A stretch of DNA of 64,000 nucleotides, taken from contig MU278357.1 in NCBI GenBank assembly GCA_022385755.1, forward strand, positions 248,001 to 312,000. The letters are read 5' to 3'. Every line of letters begins with the position of its first letter. Within the stretch, counting starts at the first letter, position 1. Under the pieces are notes generated by a model, which saw only the letters and a program-made list of their open reading frames with translations, did no database searches and was not told the origin of the DNA. Shown here one piece after another: positions 34,490 to 45,938 of the stretch. Source of the stretch: Trametopsis cervina. Its lineage: Eukaryota; Basidiomycota; Agaricomycetes; Polyporales; Irpicaceae. Position numbers and translations under genes: made by a program.

Positions 34490-37110
34490 CGTTTGCGCGG
34501 TTGAAGGGATGCTCAGAGGTTGAGAGTGAGAGTGAGAACGAGAAACTGGGAGCGAGGTGGTGGGACGACGAGCGAAAGGGGTCGAAAGTTGGGCCTGTTT
34601 CGATGGAAGGGCAAGGGCCGTATAAGAACTCCCTCGATTTTAGGTCGGAGCTGGTATCAACACAAGCGGTTTAGCGTCGTCTTTCGAAGATAGATTCGGA
34701 TCTGGACCAGTCAGATCGTGAATGTCATGTCCACGTATATATTTAAAGTTTGGCGCTTCGTGTACCTGCCGGGTTGCGTGCTTGCTGACTACCTGTTCTG
34801 TGAGGCCCTTTCCTCGCTCGCTCCCGTCGGACGACCACAGGGGGATCTGGTGGGTCTGTTAGGCTGGAATGGGGACGGAAATGGGGACGGCTGCAGGCGG
34901 AGGAGAAGAGAAGGGAGTGAGACGGTTGGGACGGACGGTTGCACGCTCGGGAGAGGATTTGTATCCGTCGCAGCTCTCCTTACCCCGCGCAGGTTTTTGT
35001 TTTCATATCCGCGAGCCCACCCACTTGCTCGTCGCGGATCACACACCTCCAACTATCTGCTCTCAATTTCTCCTACACTCGCTGATCAGACCGTAGCTCG
35101 CAGACGATGACGACGGCCACAGCGAGGAGAGCGTCGAAATAACGAGTGAATTAACGATCGACCAGCGCCTATTACCCCGCATTCTCTGATAACACGTGTT
35201 GTGCTTCTTAGGGTCCCGTTTTGCGCTAGACCATATACGGCCAATCCGTTACGTCGGTTCTGAGATCGATTACATCATGGAGGCATTCCGACGCAAACCG
35301 AACCAACGAACCCCAGTGCGGCTGCGGCTTTCCAAGGGCGGCTGGTGCGGTTAGCCACTTGCATGCTTGTTCGTTATTTCCTCCGACGAGCTTACTTGCT
35401 TGCTGCGTTCAATCTTTACTCTACTCTGGCTACTCTATCTATTTCCATCTATCTAGGGGCGACATGCGGAAACATCGTGGATTGCAGATAAGCGCAACGC
35501 CCTCCAAATTGTCTCGAAGCACACAATGCGATGGCGGTATGTTCACGTTTGCTTCGCTGTGTTTACGCCGGCGGTATGCAGGACTTGAGTAAGCATGCAG
35601 TGGACTGATGTGATGAGCAGACGAGCGATAGACAGGCCCATCTCTCGCAGGAAGGCTTCCCCTGGCACCGAGAAGACTCGAGAAGAGCTTAGCTACGGCT
35701 CGTCGCCCCGTCTCGTGTGACGTTTCATCGCAACCTTGGCTCCCTCTTCGCGCAATCCCAATCTCTGCACAGGACCTTTCCGCTCTCTTGGTGCGCCCAT
35801 CGCTCGCATTCAGCAACTCATTTCTCCTGCTCGACGTCGTGCTTCGAGCCCAGACCACCACCGCAGGTTTGGACCTTCCACGTTACGCCGTCGTACACGC
35901 TTCTCTCTTGCACCGCCGTACGCGAGTCGATCACGACCACGACCGCGGGGACACACGACCCTCGAGATAAGCCAGCCTCCCCGCCCCAGCAAGCGCGCAC
36001 TAACACCACTCCCCATTCACTAACCTACTTTCGTGGGAGCCTTACGTCCTCAGCTGACCCGTCCCTGCCCTTGTGGCCCCCATCCTGCTGATTGAGATTT
36101 GCACAGCGACAGGGCTTACGGCTTACGAGGGCAGACGTGACGTGCGGGCACGGATTCCCTGTCGCCTTACGCGTCGCGCGCAGAGCAGCGTGTTCGGGCT
36201 CGCGGAGCGAATCTCGACAACGTACGCCTCTGTGATTTCCTCGCGCGTCATCCGCCGGCCGGGTGTTCTCAATTGCAGGCTTGGGGTCAGCCGGACGATC
36301 AGGATGGCTGGCAGCCCTGGAGTTTTCCGCCCGTCAGCCTTCACGCCGCCCTCGCGCTCCGCCGCCATCGTCGATCGTGGAAACGTCCGGTGCTTCGTCG
36401 CTGGATCCCCTAGGCAATCGCGCCACCGCGTTGCTCCCCAAACCCAAGATTAGAGGTCGCGGAATGGATGTGGCGCGACGTAACCAGGCCCGAGGGGCGC
36501 TGCTCCACCTCTTCTCGACGCGCGACCTGATGGCGGAGGACGCGTGCTATCGTTGTCCCGTTCGACGTTGGGAGCGATCTCGTGATGCGCGGACTCTATC
36601 GTTGGCATTGTGGTGTCCGGGCTCCATGCTAGATGGATGAACTTTCATGGTGGCCACAAAGGAAGCACGAAGACCATTGGCGATACTCGTTCGAACAATA
36701 GGACCTTGGCGTGCTGCAACTAGAGTTTCATGCACCAATCACTAATCAATGTTGATTAAATCGACCCCAAGCTAGAAGACTCACAAGATGAAGACACGCC
36801 AAAGTGTCCACTTCATAACCTGTGCATTTAGCTTTAGTTCTACAGAAACACGGAAATCCCCCTACAGTTCGCCCGGTCCCACGCTCCCCCTCGCCCCCAA
36901 CGAATCAAACCACGCACTGCCCCTGTCCATGTCCAAGTCCAAAGCGAACTGATCCTCGAGCGGCATCCCACTACCCAACCCAAATGTACGTGCGGTGCGA
37001 TCTCATGACCACCCCTCCATTCAATCCCACACACACCCGCACAGGCGCACAGCCAGACCCTCCAACTCGTATGCTATATGGGATCTGCGGGCCTGGTCGA
37101 GTGCGCTCTG
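34490..37110. other. Intergenic region, 2.6 kb
   Basis: Starts with the promoter side of the minus-strand gene. 35700-36450 is C/T-rich with several open frames in all phases, the typical effect of high GC; no motif or consistent exon chain found. A decayed gene here cannot be excluded. Confidence 0.45.
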
Positions 37111-37119
37111 GGTCGTGGT

Positions 37120-38820
37120 TGCGTATGGGGGTGTGTCATACGATGCGTCGACGGGGTTTTGGGTGAGTGCGATTGGGGTAAGGTTTCGTGGATCGCTTTG
37201 CGCAGGGAGTCGAACCGCGGAAGATGGGGGCGGGCTCACGAGGGGTTCTGCTCGATTCACGAACAGCGCTAGTATAATGCCGGATTAATTGCAGAAGGTC
37301 GTCTTGAATCGCAATGTTGGGTCATTGTGTCTTCTATCGGGCACTTGAAGCGTTCCCGTAAGTGTGATAGCAACAAAGTCTGGTATGTTCGAGAGCTCCG
37401 ATGCTGTTCGCGCCTAGAGACAAGTCGAGTTAGATGTCCCAATAAACGAGATTGCGCGTGTTGCGTAGGCAGGTGTGTCATACGCTGGTGTGCAGCGAAG
37501 TGAACCGCGGAGGGCGGTGGGACGGGCTCAGGAGCGGTTCTCTTGTGCTCATGAGTGGCGCTGCAGTAATTGCAGAAGGTGTGCACATTGAACTGTAATG
37601 TTGGGTTAATGTGTTTCCTACCGGGCATATGAAGTATTGCCGTACTTGTGATAGCAACTGAACCTGGTATGTTCGATAGTTGCAATGCTGTTTGAGCCTT
37701 GATACAAATCAGCTTGGATAGCCGAACAAAAAGAGTTGGGTAAGTTGCGTACCATCGTAAAGATTTCAGTGTCACATCGGCCTGTAATGTCGTTGCTGCC
37801 CGATCCTAGAACCGTAACACAGATAATATCAAAAAAGTGAGTGAGAACACAGGGCACGTACGCGCAGTGGTTCGTGCACACGACGCGACCGTCGAGAATA
37901 GGGGCATGGAGATCACGACTTCCCATCGCGCAACCGTCGCTCGCCACGCCCGCCCAGATCAGGCCAGAGCGGGATCCTCAGCGGCCCAGTTTAGTCTCGA
38001 CGCCTACGAGCACGCAATTCGAAACGGGAGGGTAGGACAAAAAGAGAAGATCGTACGCACCATGCTTCCACGGTATTGCGTTGCGATATCCATGATGCGG
38101 ACGTCTGACGCACGGACGGGCTTCTGAGGGGGTGAGTTGACTTGTAGGTGGTGGCGAGCGCGATCAGGATAAGGTTCGTGGCTTGCTCTCCGTGTAGAGA
38201 AAACGAACTTAAGTTAACGATCGGGCGGGCTCACGAGGAGTTCTCTTGCGCTCATGAGAACGCTAGTATGGCGCTATAGTAATCGCGGAAGGTCGTCAAC
38301 ATTGAATCGTAATGTTGGGTTATTGTGTCTCCTATCGGCGCTGTCATCCTTGTGAGGTACGGTATGTTGGGTAGTTGCAATACTGCCCGAACCCAGAAAC
38401 AAGTTAACTTAGATTTATCGTTCACATAGTTACATGACGACTTACGTACCATTACAAGGATGCGTTTTATCGTCTCGTCTGCCTGCCGCCCGATCCCGCG
38501 GCTGCAACACAGATGATATCAGAAGTGGGTGAGAACAAGAACAACATACATATGCACGCAAAGTGGTTCGATCGCGCAACGCGACCATTGAGAACTTCCC
38601 ACCGCGCGACCGTCGCTCGCCACGCCCGCTCGAGCGGCCCAGTTTGGTCTCGACGCCTGCGAGCACGCGACGCGAAGACAGAAGGGCAACACAAAGAGAG
38701 CAGATTGTACGCACCACGATTCCACGGTATTGCGTTGCTGTGTACAGTGTGGATGTCCGACGGGATGCTGTGAGGGTTCCTGCTTCGCGTGCGAGCGTGA
38801 TGGTCAGCCGCTGCGGGAGG
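37120..38820. repeat. Diverged tandem duplication, unit about 0.66 kb (2.5 copies)
   Basis: Module 1, marked by TGTTGGGT(C/T)ATTGTGTCT, occurs near 37313, 37600 and 38310. Module 2, marked by CGTCGCTCGCCACGCCCG, occurs near 37936 and 38610, followed in both by a TCTCGACGCCT word and TCCACGGTATTGCGTTGC (38067 and 38721). The order is M1-M1-M2-M1-M2. Copies differ by many substitutions and small indels. No intact protein is shared by the copies. Confidence 0.75.
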
Positions 38821-38830
38821 TGAGAGCGTG

Positions 38831-39125
38831 TCAGCCGCACTCGGATTGTCGCAAATGGATCATCGCGCGCGGACAGCCTGGAGGCTGACAATGTCAATTG
38901 CGATGTCAGCCTCTGCAACCGCGTCGGAAGTCAGCTCTGCACGGACGGGTTCTCGTGCGAGTTTGGGTGTGCCCGTCAGCCTCGTCAATGGCAGCCGCAC
39001 ACGCTTCCACAATCAGATGGACAGCCCTTGGGCTGACAGTATCACTGGCCATGTCAGCCTCCTGGAACCGTATTGAGTGCACCGCAGCCGCGTCGGAAAC
39101 CCAAGCTCTGTGCGGACGGCAATGA
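38831..39125. repeat. Two diverged copies of a roughly 130-160-nt unit
   Basis: Unit 1 (about 38831-38955) and unit 2 (about 38990-39125) share in order CAGCCGCAC, GGACAGCC, GGCTGACA, ATGTCAGCCTC, CGCGTCGGAA, AGCTCTG and CGGACGG. Both units carry TCAGCC words in direct and inverted orientation. Confidence 0.65.
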
Positions 39126-39370
39126 TGAACTACTCCCATTGATTGCGGACGCAATCAATCAGAGTCGTGCAGCATCGCACACCGACGAGCTGGCATCTGG
39201 TAAATGAACAATGCGTACAATCAGTAGAGCTCATACATCGTTGTTTAGCTATCAAGTGGTACTCACCATCGTCGCCGAACAACCTTAACTCACCGCAGCG
39301 CGCCCTACACCACAGCCGCCAGCCCTCACTTACATAATCCACCTGGTCCGTGCGCACCTCCGTCCGTCCC

Positions 39371-39376
39371 TTATAA
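39371..39376 (+). promoter_or_regulatory. TATA-like element of U2 snRNA gene
   Basis: TTATAA lies about 26 nt before the predicted U2 5' end, the usual TATA position for a fungal RNA polymerase II promoter. Confidence 0.5.
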
Positions 39377-39396
39377 CGCGTCCCCCGTCCTTCCTG

Positions 39397-39575
39397 AATC
39401 CTTACCACTCTGGCCTTTTGGCTTAGATCAAGTGTAGTATCTGTTCTTAATAGTTTAACCACTATTATGAGGGCACCGCCCTCATTATTGGTTATCTAAT
39501 TTTTGCCGCCCTCGACCTCCGCGCTCTGCTTGCAACGCGGGGGCGCGATGACCTTGCCGCTGCAGTACTGGCTTG
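39397..39575 (+). ncRNA. U2: U2 spliceosomal snRNA
   Basis: Base-pairs with the intron branch site and with U6. The conserved 5' core is present from about 39411: GGCCTTTTGGCTTAGATCAA followed by GTGTAGTATCTGTTCTTAAT, which contains the branch-site recognition sequence GTAGTA. Stem-loop II follows with GAGGGCACCGCCCTC, then the Sm site region TCTAATTTTTG (about 39495-39505). Stem-loop III spans the CCTCCGCG/CGCGGGGG pairing (about 39516-39544). Stem-loop IV carries the CTGCAGTAC loop (39560-39568) between GCCG and TGGC, the U2B''/A' site. The GGCTTAGATC variant is as in yeast U2. Exact ends are inferred; about 180 nt. FRA10AC1, a spliceosome-associated protein gene, begins 250 nt downstream on the same strand. 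Confidence 0.96.
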
Positions 39576-39822
39576 TGTCGTCGGGGGATTATCTGCTTTT
39601 TGAAGCACTCCTCTCGCTCTCTTGCTTTCATGGGTCTTTTGTGGTCGCTCCAGTTGGAGTTGATTGCTGGGCTTTTGAATGCAGAAGTGACCTTTCTATT
39701 GTAGTTGTTTCTGTAGCTGTTGGTGTAATTGCATGTGCTTGATTTGACCTTCATCTGTGTCTGCTTGCCTGCTGAGAAGTTGGTATCTTCCTATGGCTGG
39801 AACTTTGCCATGAACCACCACC

Positions 39823-40707
39823 ATGGCACTGTACAAGCCTGGAAGTTCTTCCTCCCAAGCTGCTGTACTTGCTGGTAGGACTGAGTTTGAGATTCTGAAG
39901 GAATCCCACAAGTATGTTTCCCATTGATTTGTATTGTATGCACAACCTAAACCCCTGCTCAGATTCCTCCGTGAGGATGGCAACAATGAACACACCTGGG
40001 AGGACAAGCTTGCGCAGAAGTACTACGACAGCCTCTTCCGCGAGTACGCCGTGTGCGACCTGAAGCATTACAAGTCCGGTAACGTACGCCTCCCACCTCT
40101 CCTCCTTCGCGTCACCGTCTGCTCACCCATCACTTACCCTCCAGTTCGCGCTACGGTGGCGCACAGAATCCGAAGTCGTCTCCGGCGCAGGCGAGACAAC
40201 ATGCGGGAACACACGATGCGCGTCGCACGCGCCGCGGAACCACGACCCCGAGGACGGCCCTATGCCCGGGCTCACGACGCTCGAGCTGCCTTTTGTGTAT
40301 GTTGAGAAGAGGGAGAACAAGATGGCGCTGGTGAAGGTCGTGCTGTGTGAGAGGTGTTGTAGGAAGTTGATGTGGAAGAGGAATAAGGAGAAGGAGAAGG
40401 AGCGGGGGAAGGAGAAAGGAAAGCAGAGGGAGGAGGATGTGGAAGAGAGGGAGGCTAGCAGGGCTGGGGAGGTTGACGGGGCTGGGGCACCCGTGCGCGT
40501 GAAGGAGGAGGTGCGTGTTCCGCGTTGTCAGCTGTGCAGCGGCTGACTGTGGCTGGGTCATTGCAGACAGTGTCAGAACCGCCATTATCGCCCGAACGGG
40601 AGACCCGCCGTCGGAGAGAAGAGCCTCGCGAGTATTCGAGGAGACGGTCAGAACGGTCGCGCTCGCCGAGACGTAGAGAGCACGAACACAGGCGGCGGCG
40701 ATCGTAA
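39823..40707 (+). CDS. FRA10AC1: FRA10AC1-type splicing-associated protein
   Basis: Homologue of the human protein found in spliceosomal complexes (family knowledge). Exons: 39823-39911, 39963-40083, 40145-40510, 40567-40707; introns 51, 61 and 56 nt; 238 residues. The domain is clear: WEDKLAQKYYDSLFREYAVC, DLKHYKSG, FALRWRTESEVVSGAGETTC with the GNTRC that follows, then PFVYVEKRENKMALVKVVLC and the CxxC pair ERCCRKL. The Lys/Glu-rich stretch after it is probably helical. The C-terminus is an RS-like tail (RRRSERSRSPRRREHEHR), as in splicing factors. The start ATG at 39823 gives MALYKPGSSSS; frame is preserved at all junctions. Confidence 0.95.
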
Positions 40708-43700
40708 CTTCCGCTACCTTGCTTGGCGGCCACTTGTCGACTCACTCTCATATGCATCGTCCGCTCTCGAGTGACGCAGCGGAGTGATCGATCGTCAGCC
40801 TCCTTCACATCCGGATATGCGTGCCGTTAGTCGGACTCTACGCCAGCAGCATCCCCTGTCCCCCCGCGCGACCCGGTGCTGTTATGATATGCTCTTGACT
40901 CTACAGGTCGCGTCTGAGGACTGTTGCACGATGTACTATAATCCAATTGCCCAGGATAAACTGCCCGCTCATCTTCATACGCCCCATAGTCTGCTTACAC
41001 CACCCCCGCGTGGAACATAATTGTGGTACGTGAATTTCAAGGATATACGCTGACGCGTCCCCCTGTAGTCCTTCTACTCTAATCACTGGTCATCTATCCG
41101 ACGCCCTCGTCAGCCACAACTAGGACGTCAGCCAAAACCAACGAAGACGATGTCGGCCACCGGCGTCGCGTACCCAAACGCAGACACCCCCGTCCCAGAA
41201 AGGCAAGTCACCTCGATTCAGCTATGCTTCGACGGCTGACGGCTGGGTCTTCTCTCGTCTGGTTGCGCTATATATAATGGGCTTGCTCTGCGTTGGACGA
41301 ACCATCCTGCTTGACCTCGAACACCCATGTTCGACTCTGCCTCCCTCCTCTCCTCCCCGCCGTGGCTCATCCCTTACCTTCCCTCGCGGGCTGAGTGGCT
41401 GACTTGAAGACGTTGCCTCCCTCGGGTTCAGACCGATGGATGAGACGAGAAGGGTCAGAGGTGAGTGGCTCTCCTGACTGTGTGCGATGGAGTCTTCACG
41501 ACCTCTGGCCCATGTTTAGGACAGCCACCGTCGTACCCGTGGTTGGCATAATCCCCACGGCTCGCCCATATCAGCCCGGAGCCTAGTGTCGTCGTCGGCG
41601 TCGATTCCTCCCGCAAGCCCTCACATAAGGACCGAGAGTCAAGGAAGCGCGTCAACTGTTGCAACGCCTCGCTGCGACATCGTGAAGTACAACAACCGTG
41701 TGTCCTAGGACTGACTTTCGCAATATCGACCGGTCAGCCTCCTCGTTTCCCTCCTCATCGACGTGTCAGCCGCCACAGGAGAGTCGCCCATTCGGTCTGT
41801 CAACCTCTCTCGCAAACTATACTTATTGTCGGTCAAGCGACTGCAAGCCTCCTTAGCTGTCTGGCTGACATCGATTTTAGATGCGCCATAAACACAAGCA
41901 TAAGCGGAGTCGTCCAAGGCCGTGTACGACAAGTCAGCCTCCACACCTCCTGTCGATGCAACTTCCCATCAAAGACTCAAAGATCAAGTTCAATGCCAGC
42001 TTACATAGTCCCGCGGGGCCAGGACGCTCAAGCCTAATTCTTGGATAGCCAGGCAAAGGCGAAGATCAACAGTACCATGTGCCCTAGACGAAAGCCCATA
42101 TGCAGACTACCGAAACATGCGCCCTGTCAGCCGCTTCTGAACAGCGGGCAGAGCCTCAAAGGGCTACAGTTTACGCCTCTGGACAAATAGCTTCAAGCCC
42201 ACGAAGTGAAGTCGAGAAGATGAAGTCATGGGCGCCAACCATTACCCCAGCCGTCAGAGGGCAAGCGCAACCCGACGCCACTTGATGTAAGGCCAGGCCC
42301 AAACTTATGTTTGCAAGTGAGGCTCTACTGCTTGCAACAACACATGAAGTTCCACCCCGCGCACAACGCTCCTACGAGTTGACATCAAGCACAACCTCGA
42401 AGTCCGCTGGTTCAGACGTGCTCATCCTCCCATGCTTAGTGTAGCTCCACAATCTTGAGCACAAGAACGCAGGCGGCGAGTCAGCATAATTCCCTCTGTG
42501 TCTGATCAACTCCCACGACTATTCCAACGCCGGCTCTGGCCTGAAGACGATTGACACATTTTAATGTTGATGTAAGTCACATTCATATCAGACTTTTACG
42601 CCGACAGGTCTCTTCCATAACACTCTTTCGCGGAACCTCTCGCCGACGGCTATTCTCCTCCGGTGAACATTAGGCCGCGCGAGATGCAGTCATGTGGGAA
42701 TCAGCCATCGCAGGTTTGGCGTATTCTTGAAGGCCACGACTTTGTGGGATTGGAATACTTCCGGTCGAAACCATAGCGCCCGGATGTGCCACCTAGGAAC
42801 CACGCGTGACCAAAGAAGCATGCGTCACCGCCATTGTATATCTTCGTCCATGCATGTTCGTCCATGCGGTTCAGAGTAAATCTGCACAGCTCGTATTCCT
42901 CGGGGACGCGCAATACTTCATGATCGAGGCGGCGACTGACAATTCTGGGCAGTCGTTTTCGCATGTATCGGTTATCTTGGTGAGATGGTTCCCCGCTTCC
43001 TAAACCTGTTAAGGGCTGCCTGTGATAAGTCATCTTTATCCGTTTTCTCCAGGATAGTTTCGCCTTTATGGGTGCACTGGGAATTACACGAAGCCATGCA
43101 TTGATTCCTAGCGGCACGCAAACGCCCGGAAATGAAATGTCCCTGGAGAGACCTGGCTATATCAGCCGTGACACTGGAGACGGACGACACGCACCACTTC
43201 TGTCCTGCTGCACTTTGATCCTTGTGTGTATCTTCTCCAAAGAAGTGCCCTGAAGCGTCACTTACCGCAAGACTTGTGTGGTGACCGAGGCCCGAGGGCG
43301 CCGCCATAATGGGCTACTGCGGCTGGGTCTTCGGTAAGGTGTCTGGACTAGATCAACTTGGCGTGATGACATGACATTCCTCTTCGGACTGCTCCTTGGT
43401 CGGGACTGCGATAGGCGTCGTCCCGGTGGTAGACTCGCCCCTGTTCGCGATGACCGGCCATGGGGTCCTCGCCTATATGGACGCTGAAAACTTCAAGGTA
43501 GCGACGCCAAAACGGGCGGGAGACGTGAGGCTGAACTCGGCTAGTGTCCAGAAGGCCTTGTATTCTCGGCTTGTCAGCCGCATGCCTGACCGTATGACGC
43601 ATCAGACCTGTCGCTATCACCCGAATTGAATCTGAGGAGTAGTGTTCTATGACCAGTCCTTTTCGGGGTGCGTTTGGTATGCAACGGGCAGGTGGCGCGC

Positions 43701-44535
43701 TTTTGTGGGCGGAGGGGGTAAGTTCCCTGGGTTTGCGCAAGGACGTGAAGGCAGCATTCGTCGCAATTGAAGACGGTGGGAATTTGCTGCATCTCACAAC
43801 GCGCGTGTTGCATCTTGTTGACTTTTGGACCAAACATCCAGTGGTGGGCGCTGGGAGCAAATGGTTGTGGCGAGACAGGAAGTAAGGCGACTCAACATGT
43901 CCCGGGTGATGGAGCGTCGTCAAACGCCAGCCCACTGACGCGTAACACTTTACGATCCTATCCTAGGCTTCGATTACCGTCCCTCCTTGACGGATAACTG
44001 CTGTACAAAAGGTCAGTGCTGAGCAGCGACCGGCGAAGGGGAGAAAGTGCCGAACGAGAGAGGAGGGAAGGACGGAGAGGGGAGAAGGTGGAGGTTCGAG
44101 GTCAAGCTGTTGGCCGTCCGGACGGAGAAGTAGTCCCCTCTTTATAGGGGAAAGAGAGAAGAGTTGGCTGTCAGCCATCGAAGCAGTGGTACTGGCAGCC
44201 GAATCGAGGTGACCTGCCTTTCTGGGACGCGAGTGTCTATACTTGTATAGGCGCCCCAAAGCGCCCATCGTTGCGGCTGATGCTGCGCGTAGAGCTCATC
44301 GCGGAAGACATATGCGGAGGAGAATAAAGAGAGTGGGTAAGAGGACAAAAAACGGTATACTTCCATGCACGCTGGTGTATCCACGCGACCGGGACAGATA
44401 CGAGCGCCATAAACAAATGCTCACTAAGGGTTTTTACGGATTTTGGAATCGTGCATGAAGGCTTGCAAGTAGGTATATTACATTGTATACAAAGACGCTG
44501 TATCGTATCAGATGAATTCACACTGGGCTCTTTCT
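40708..44535. other. Gene-poor region, 3.8 kb, rich in TCAGCC words
   Basis: No supported gene. A possible isolated first exon starts at ATG 41150 and ends in AG|GCAAGT near 41202, but no second exon was found. TCAGCC or its complement occurs about 15 times here (for example 40796, 41110, 41128, 41733, 41766, 41934, 42126, 42701, 43574, 44171). The last 70 nt belong to the 3' end of the first xylanase gene. Confidence 0.5.
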
Positions 44536-45938
44536 TCAGTTGCCAAAGCCGATGGCAATGCCGTCGAATGCCGGCTTCTTCACGAAATTCTACCATGGAA
44601 GTCAGCCACGCATGTCGCCTGAAGCCATAAACGGCGTACCTCATCCCATGGGCAAGCCGCGCCCTGACCAGCAAAGGCACCCGGTACCCAGGAGAACTTA
44701 TCGGTCCAATCCCAGACAGTGATACCCACGCACTTGCTGACCGCCTGACACGCTGAGATGACTGTTGTATAATCGGTCTTCTGCTGTGCCAGCAGGGCGG
44801 GTGTTGATGGCAGAGTCATGCGCACATCTAATTCAGTGATGGCAACCTCGACACCAAGGGCAACGAAAGCATTCATATTCTGGACCATGGAGGATTGGGA
44901 AGGAGTCTCGCCGACGATGAAGTGGCTTTGGAGGCCTATACCGTCGATAGGCACGTTCGACTGTTTCAGAGACCTGACGAGGTTTTGCATGGCAGTTGAC
45001 TTTGCGCCAGGGAACTCGATGTTGAACTCGTTGATGTAGAGCTTTGCTGCGGGGTCGGCCTGTCGAGCCGCATTGAGGGCGATGGAGATGTACGAAGTAC
45101 CCAATACAGTGAGGAACACGTCCGAGCCAAAAGTGCCATCGTCGTTGAAGGGTTCTGGAATTAATTTGGATTAGCTACCGCAATAGTTTTGGAGGTAGAA
45201 ACGCGCTAACCATTCACGACATCCCATGCGTCTGAAATACGTGAGCAAGTTTCAGTATGACATCTATGAACAGAGATAGCTAGACGTACAACTGCAGTAC
45301 AAACATTAGCACCATTCATGACGGTTACGGCTGAGAACTCACACTGAACCTTTATAGCGGCTGACGAGTGTGCTGCAGTGATTTTGCAGAATCGACGTGA
45401 GTTGAGCGGCGGTAAAGGTGCCGCTTGATACCCAGCTCGGGAGCTGATTGTGCCAAACGCAGTTATGGCCTAAAACCGTGTGAGTCGGGAGAACGAGACG
45501 CGTAGCATGATAGGCATACCTCGAAGCAGTTGGCCATTGGCCTTCGCAAGGTTTGCGATCTGGTCGGCACCGCCAAAGGTGAATTGCCCCTGTGCTGGCT
45601 CGGTAGCATCCCACTTCATACTATTGGCCGCTGTAATCTGACCGAACATCGTATTATCATCGAGATTGGTGGTATAGGGGACGGTGGTCAATTCTGGGTT
45701 GTCTGTCGCGGTACCGAAGTAGAGCTTTCCCTTGGACTTAGCAAGCGTGTGAAGCTTCGCAGTGGAGGTTGACTGTGGTGCCGAGGCCAAAGGGCTCGGA
45801 GAGATGGCGTCCGGTAAGGAAGCACCCTGTGCGTAGGTTAGCCTCTATATTGATGACTATAAAGCTACGCACCTGCGACCGACCGGTCAGGCCGAGAAGG
45901 AGAGCTATACCCACAACAGAGGAGAAATGCTTGAACAT
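44536..45938 (-). CDS. GH10 endo-1,4-beta-xylanase without carbohydrate-binding module
   Basis: Secreted enzyme that cleaves internal beta-1,4 bonds of xylan. Exons (descending): 45938-45873, 45826-45520, 45469-45343, 45291-45290 (2 nt), 45231-45211, 45154-44640, 44589-44536; 363 residues. The signal peptide is MFKHFSSVVGIALLLGLTG. The catalytic domain has [39 protein letters not shown], the acid/base Glu about 175 in [16 protein letters not shown], and the nucleophile Glu about 282 in ITELDVRM, ending VWDWTDKFSW and [11 protein letters not shown]. The two paralogous genes share intron positions from exon 3 of this gene onward. This copy joins the signal peptide directly to a short linker, so the CBM1 exons were lost or never gained. 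It is head-to-tail with the CBM1-bearing copy. Confidence 0.95.
45290..45291 (-). other. 2-nt microexon in GH10 gene 1
   Basis: Sequence TT between CTGCAG and GTACGT on the minus strand. It completes GT|T T|AC so that the codons read Val-Tyr before AWDVVNEP. Flanking introns are 51 nt (45342-45292) and 58 nt (45289-45232), both GT-AG. Confidence 0.75.

Noticed and set aside
35717..36640. Overlapping plus-strand frames in C/T-rich DNA
   Set aside because: Several phases open at once, no motif, no consistent splice chain; likely composition effect.
37195..37216. tRNA-like TCGAACC word
   Set aside because: No A-box or cloverleaf can be drawn around it; part of the tandem repeat.
41150..41202. 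Short first-exon-like frame (MSATGVAYPNADTPVPE) ending in AG|GCAAGT
   Set aside because: Attractive GC-type donor, but no second exon of matching phase could be found.
42701..43117. 138-codon minus-strand frame
   Set aside because: No motif, no splice partners, lies in the TCAGCC-rich gene-poor block.
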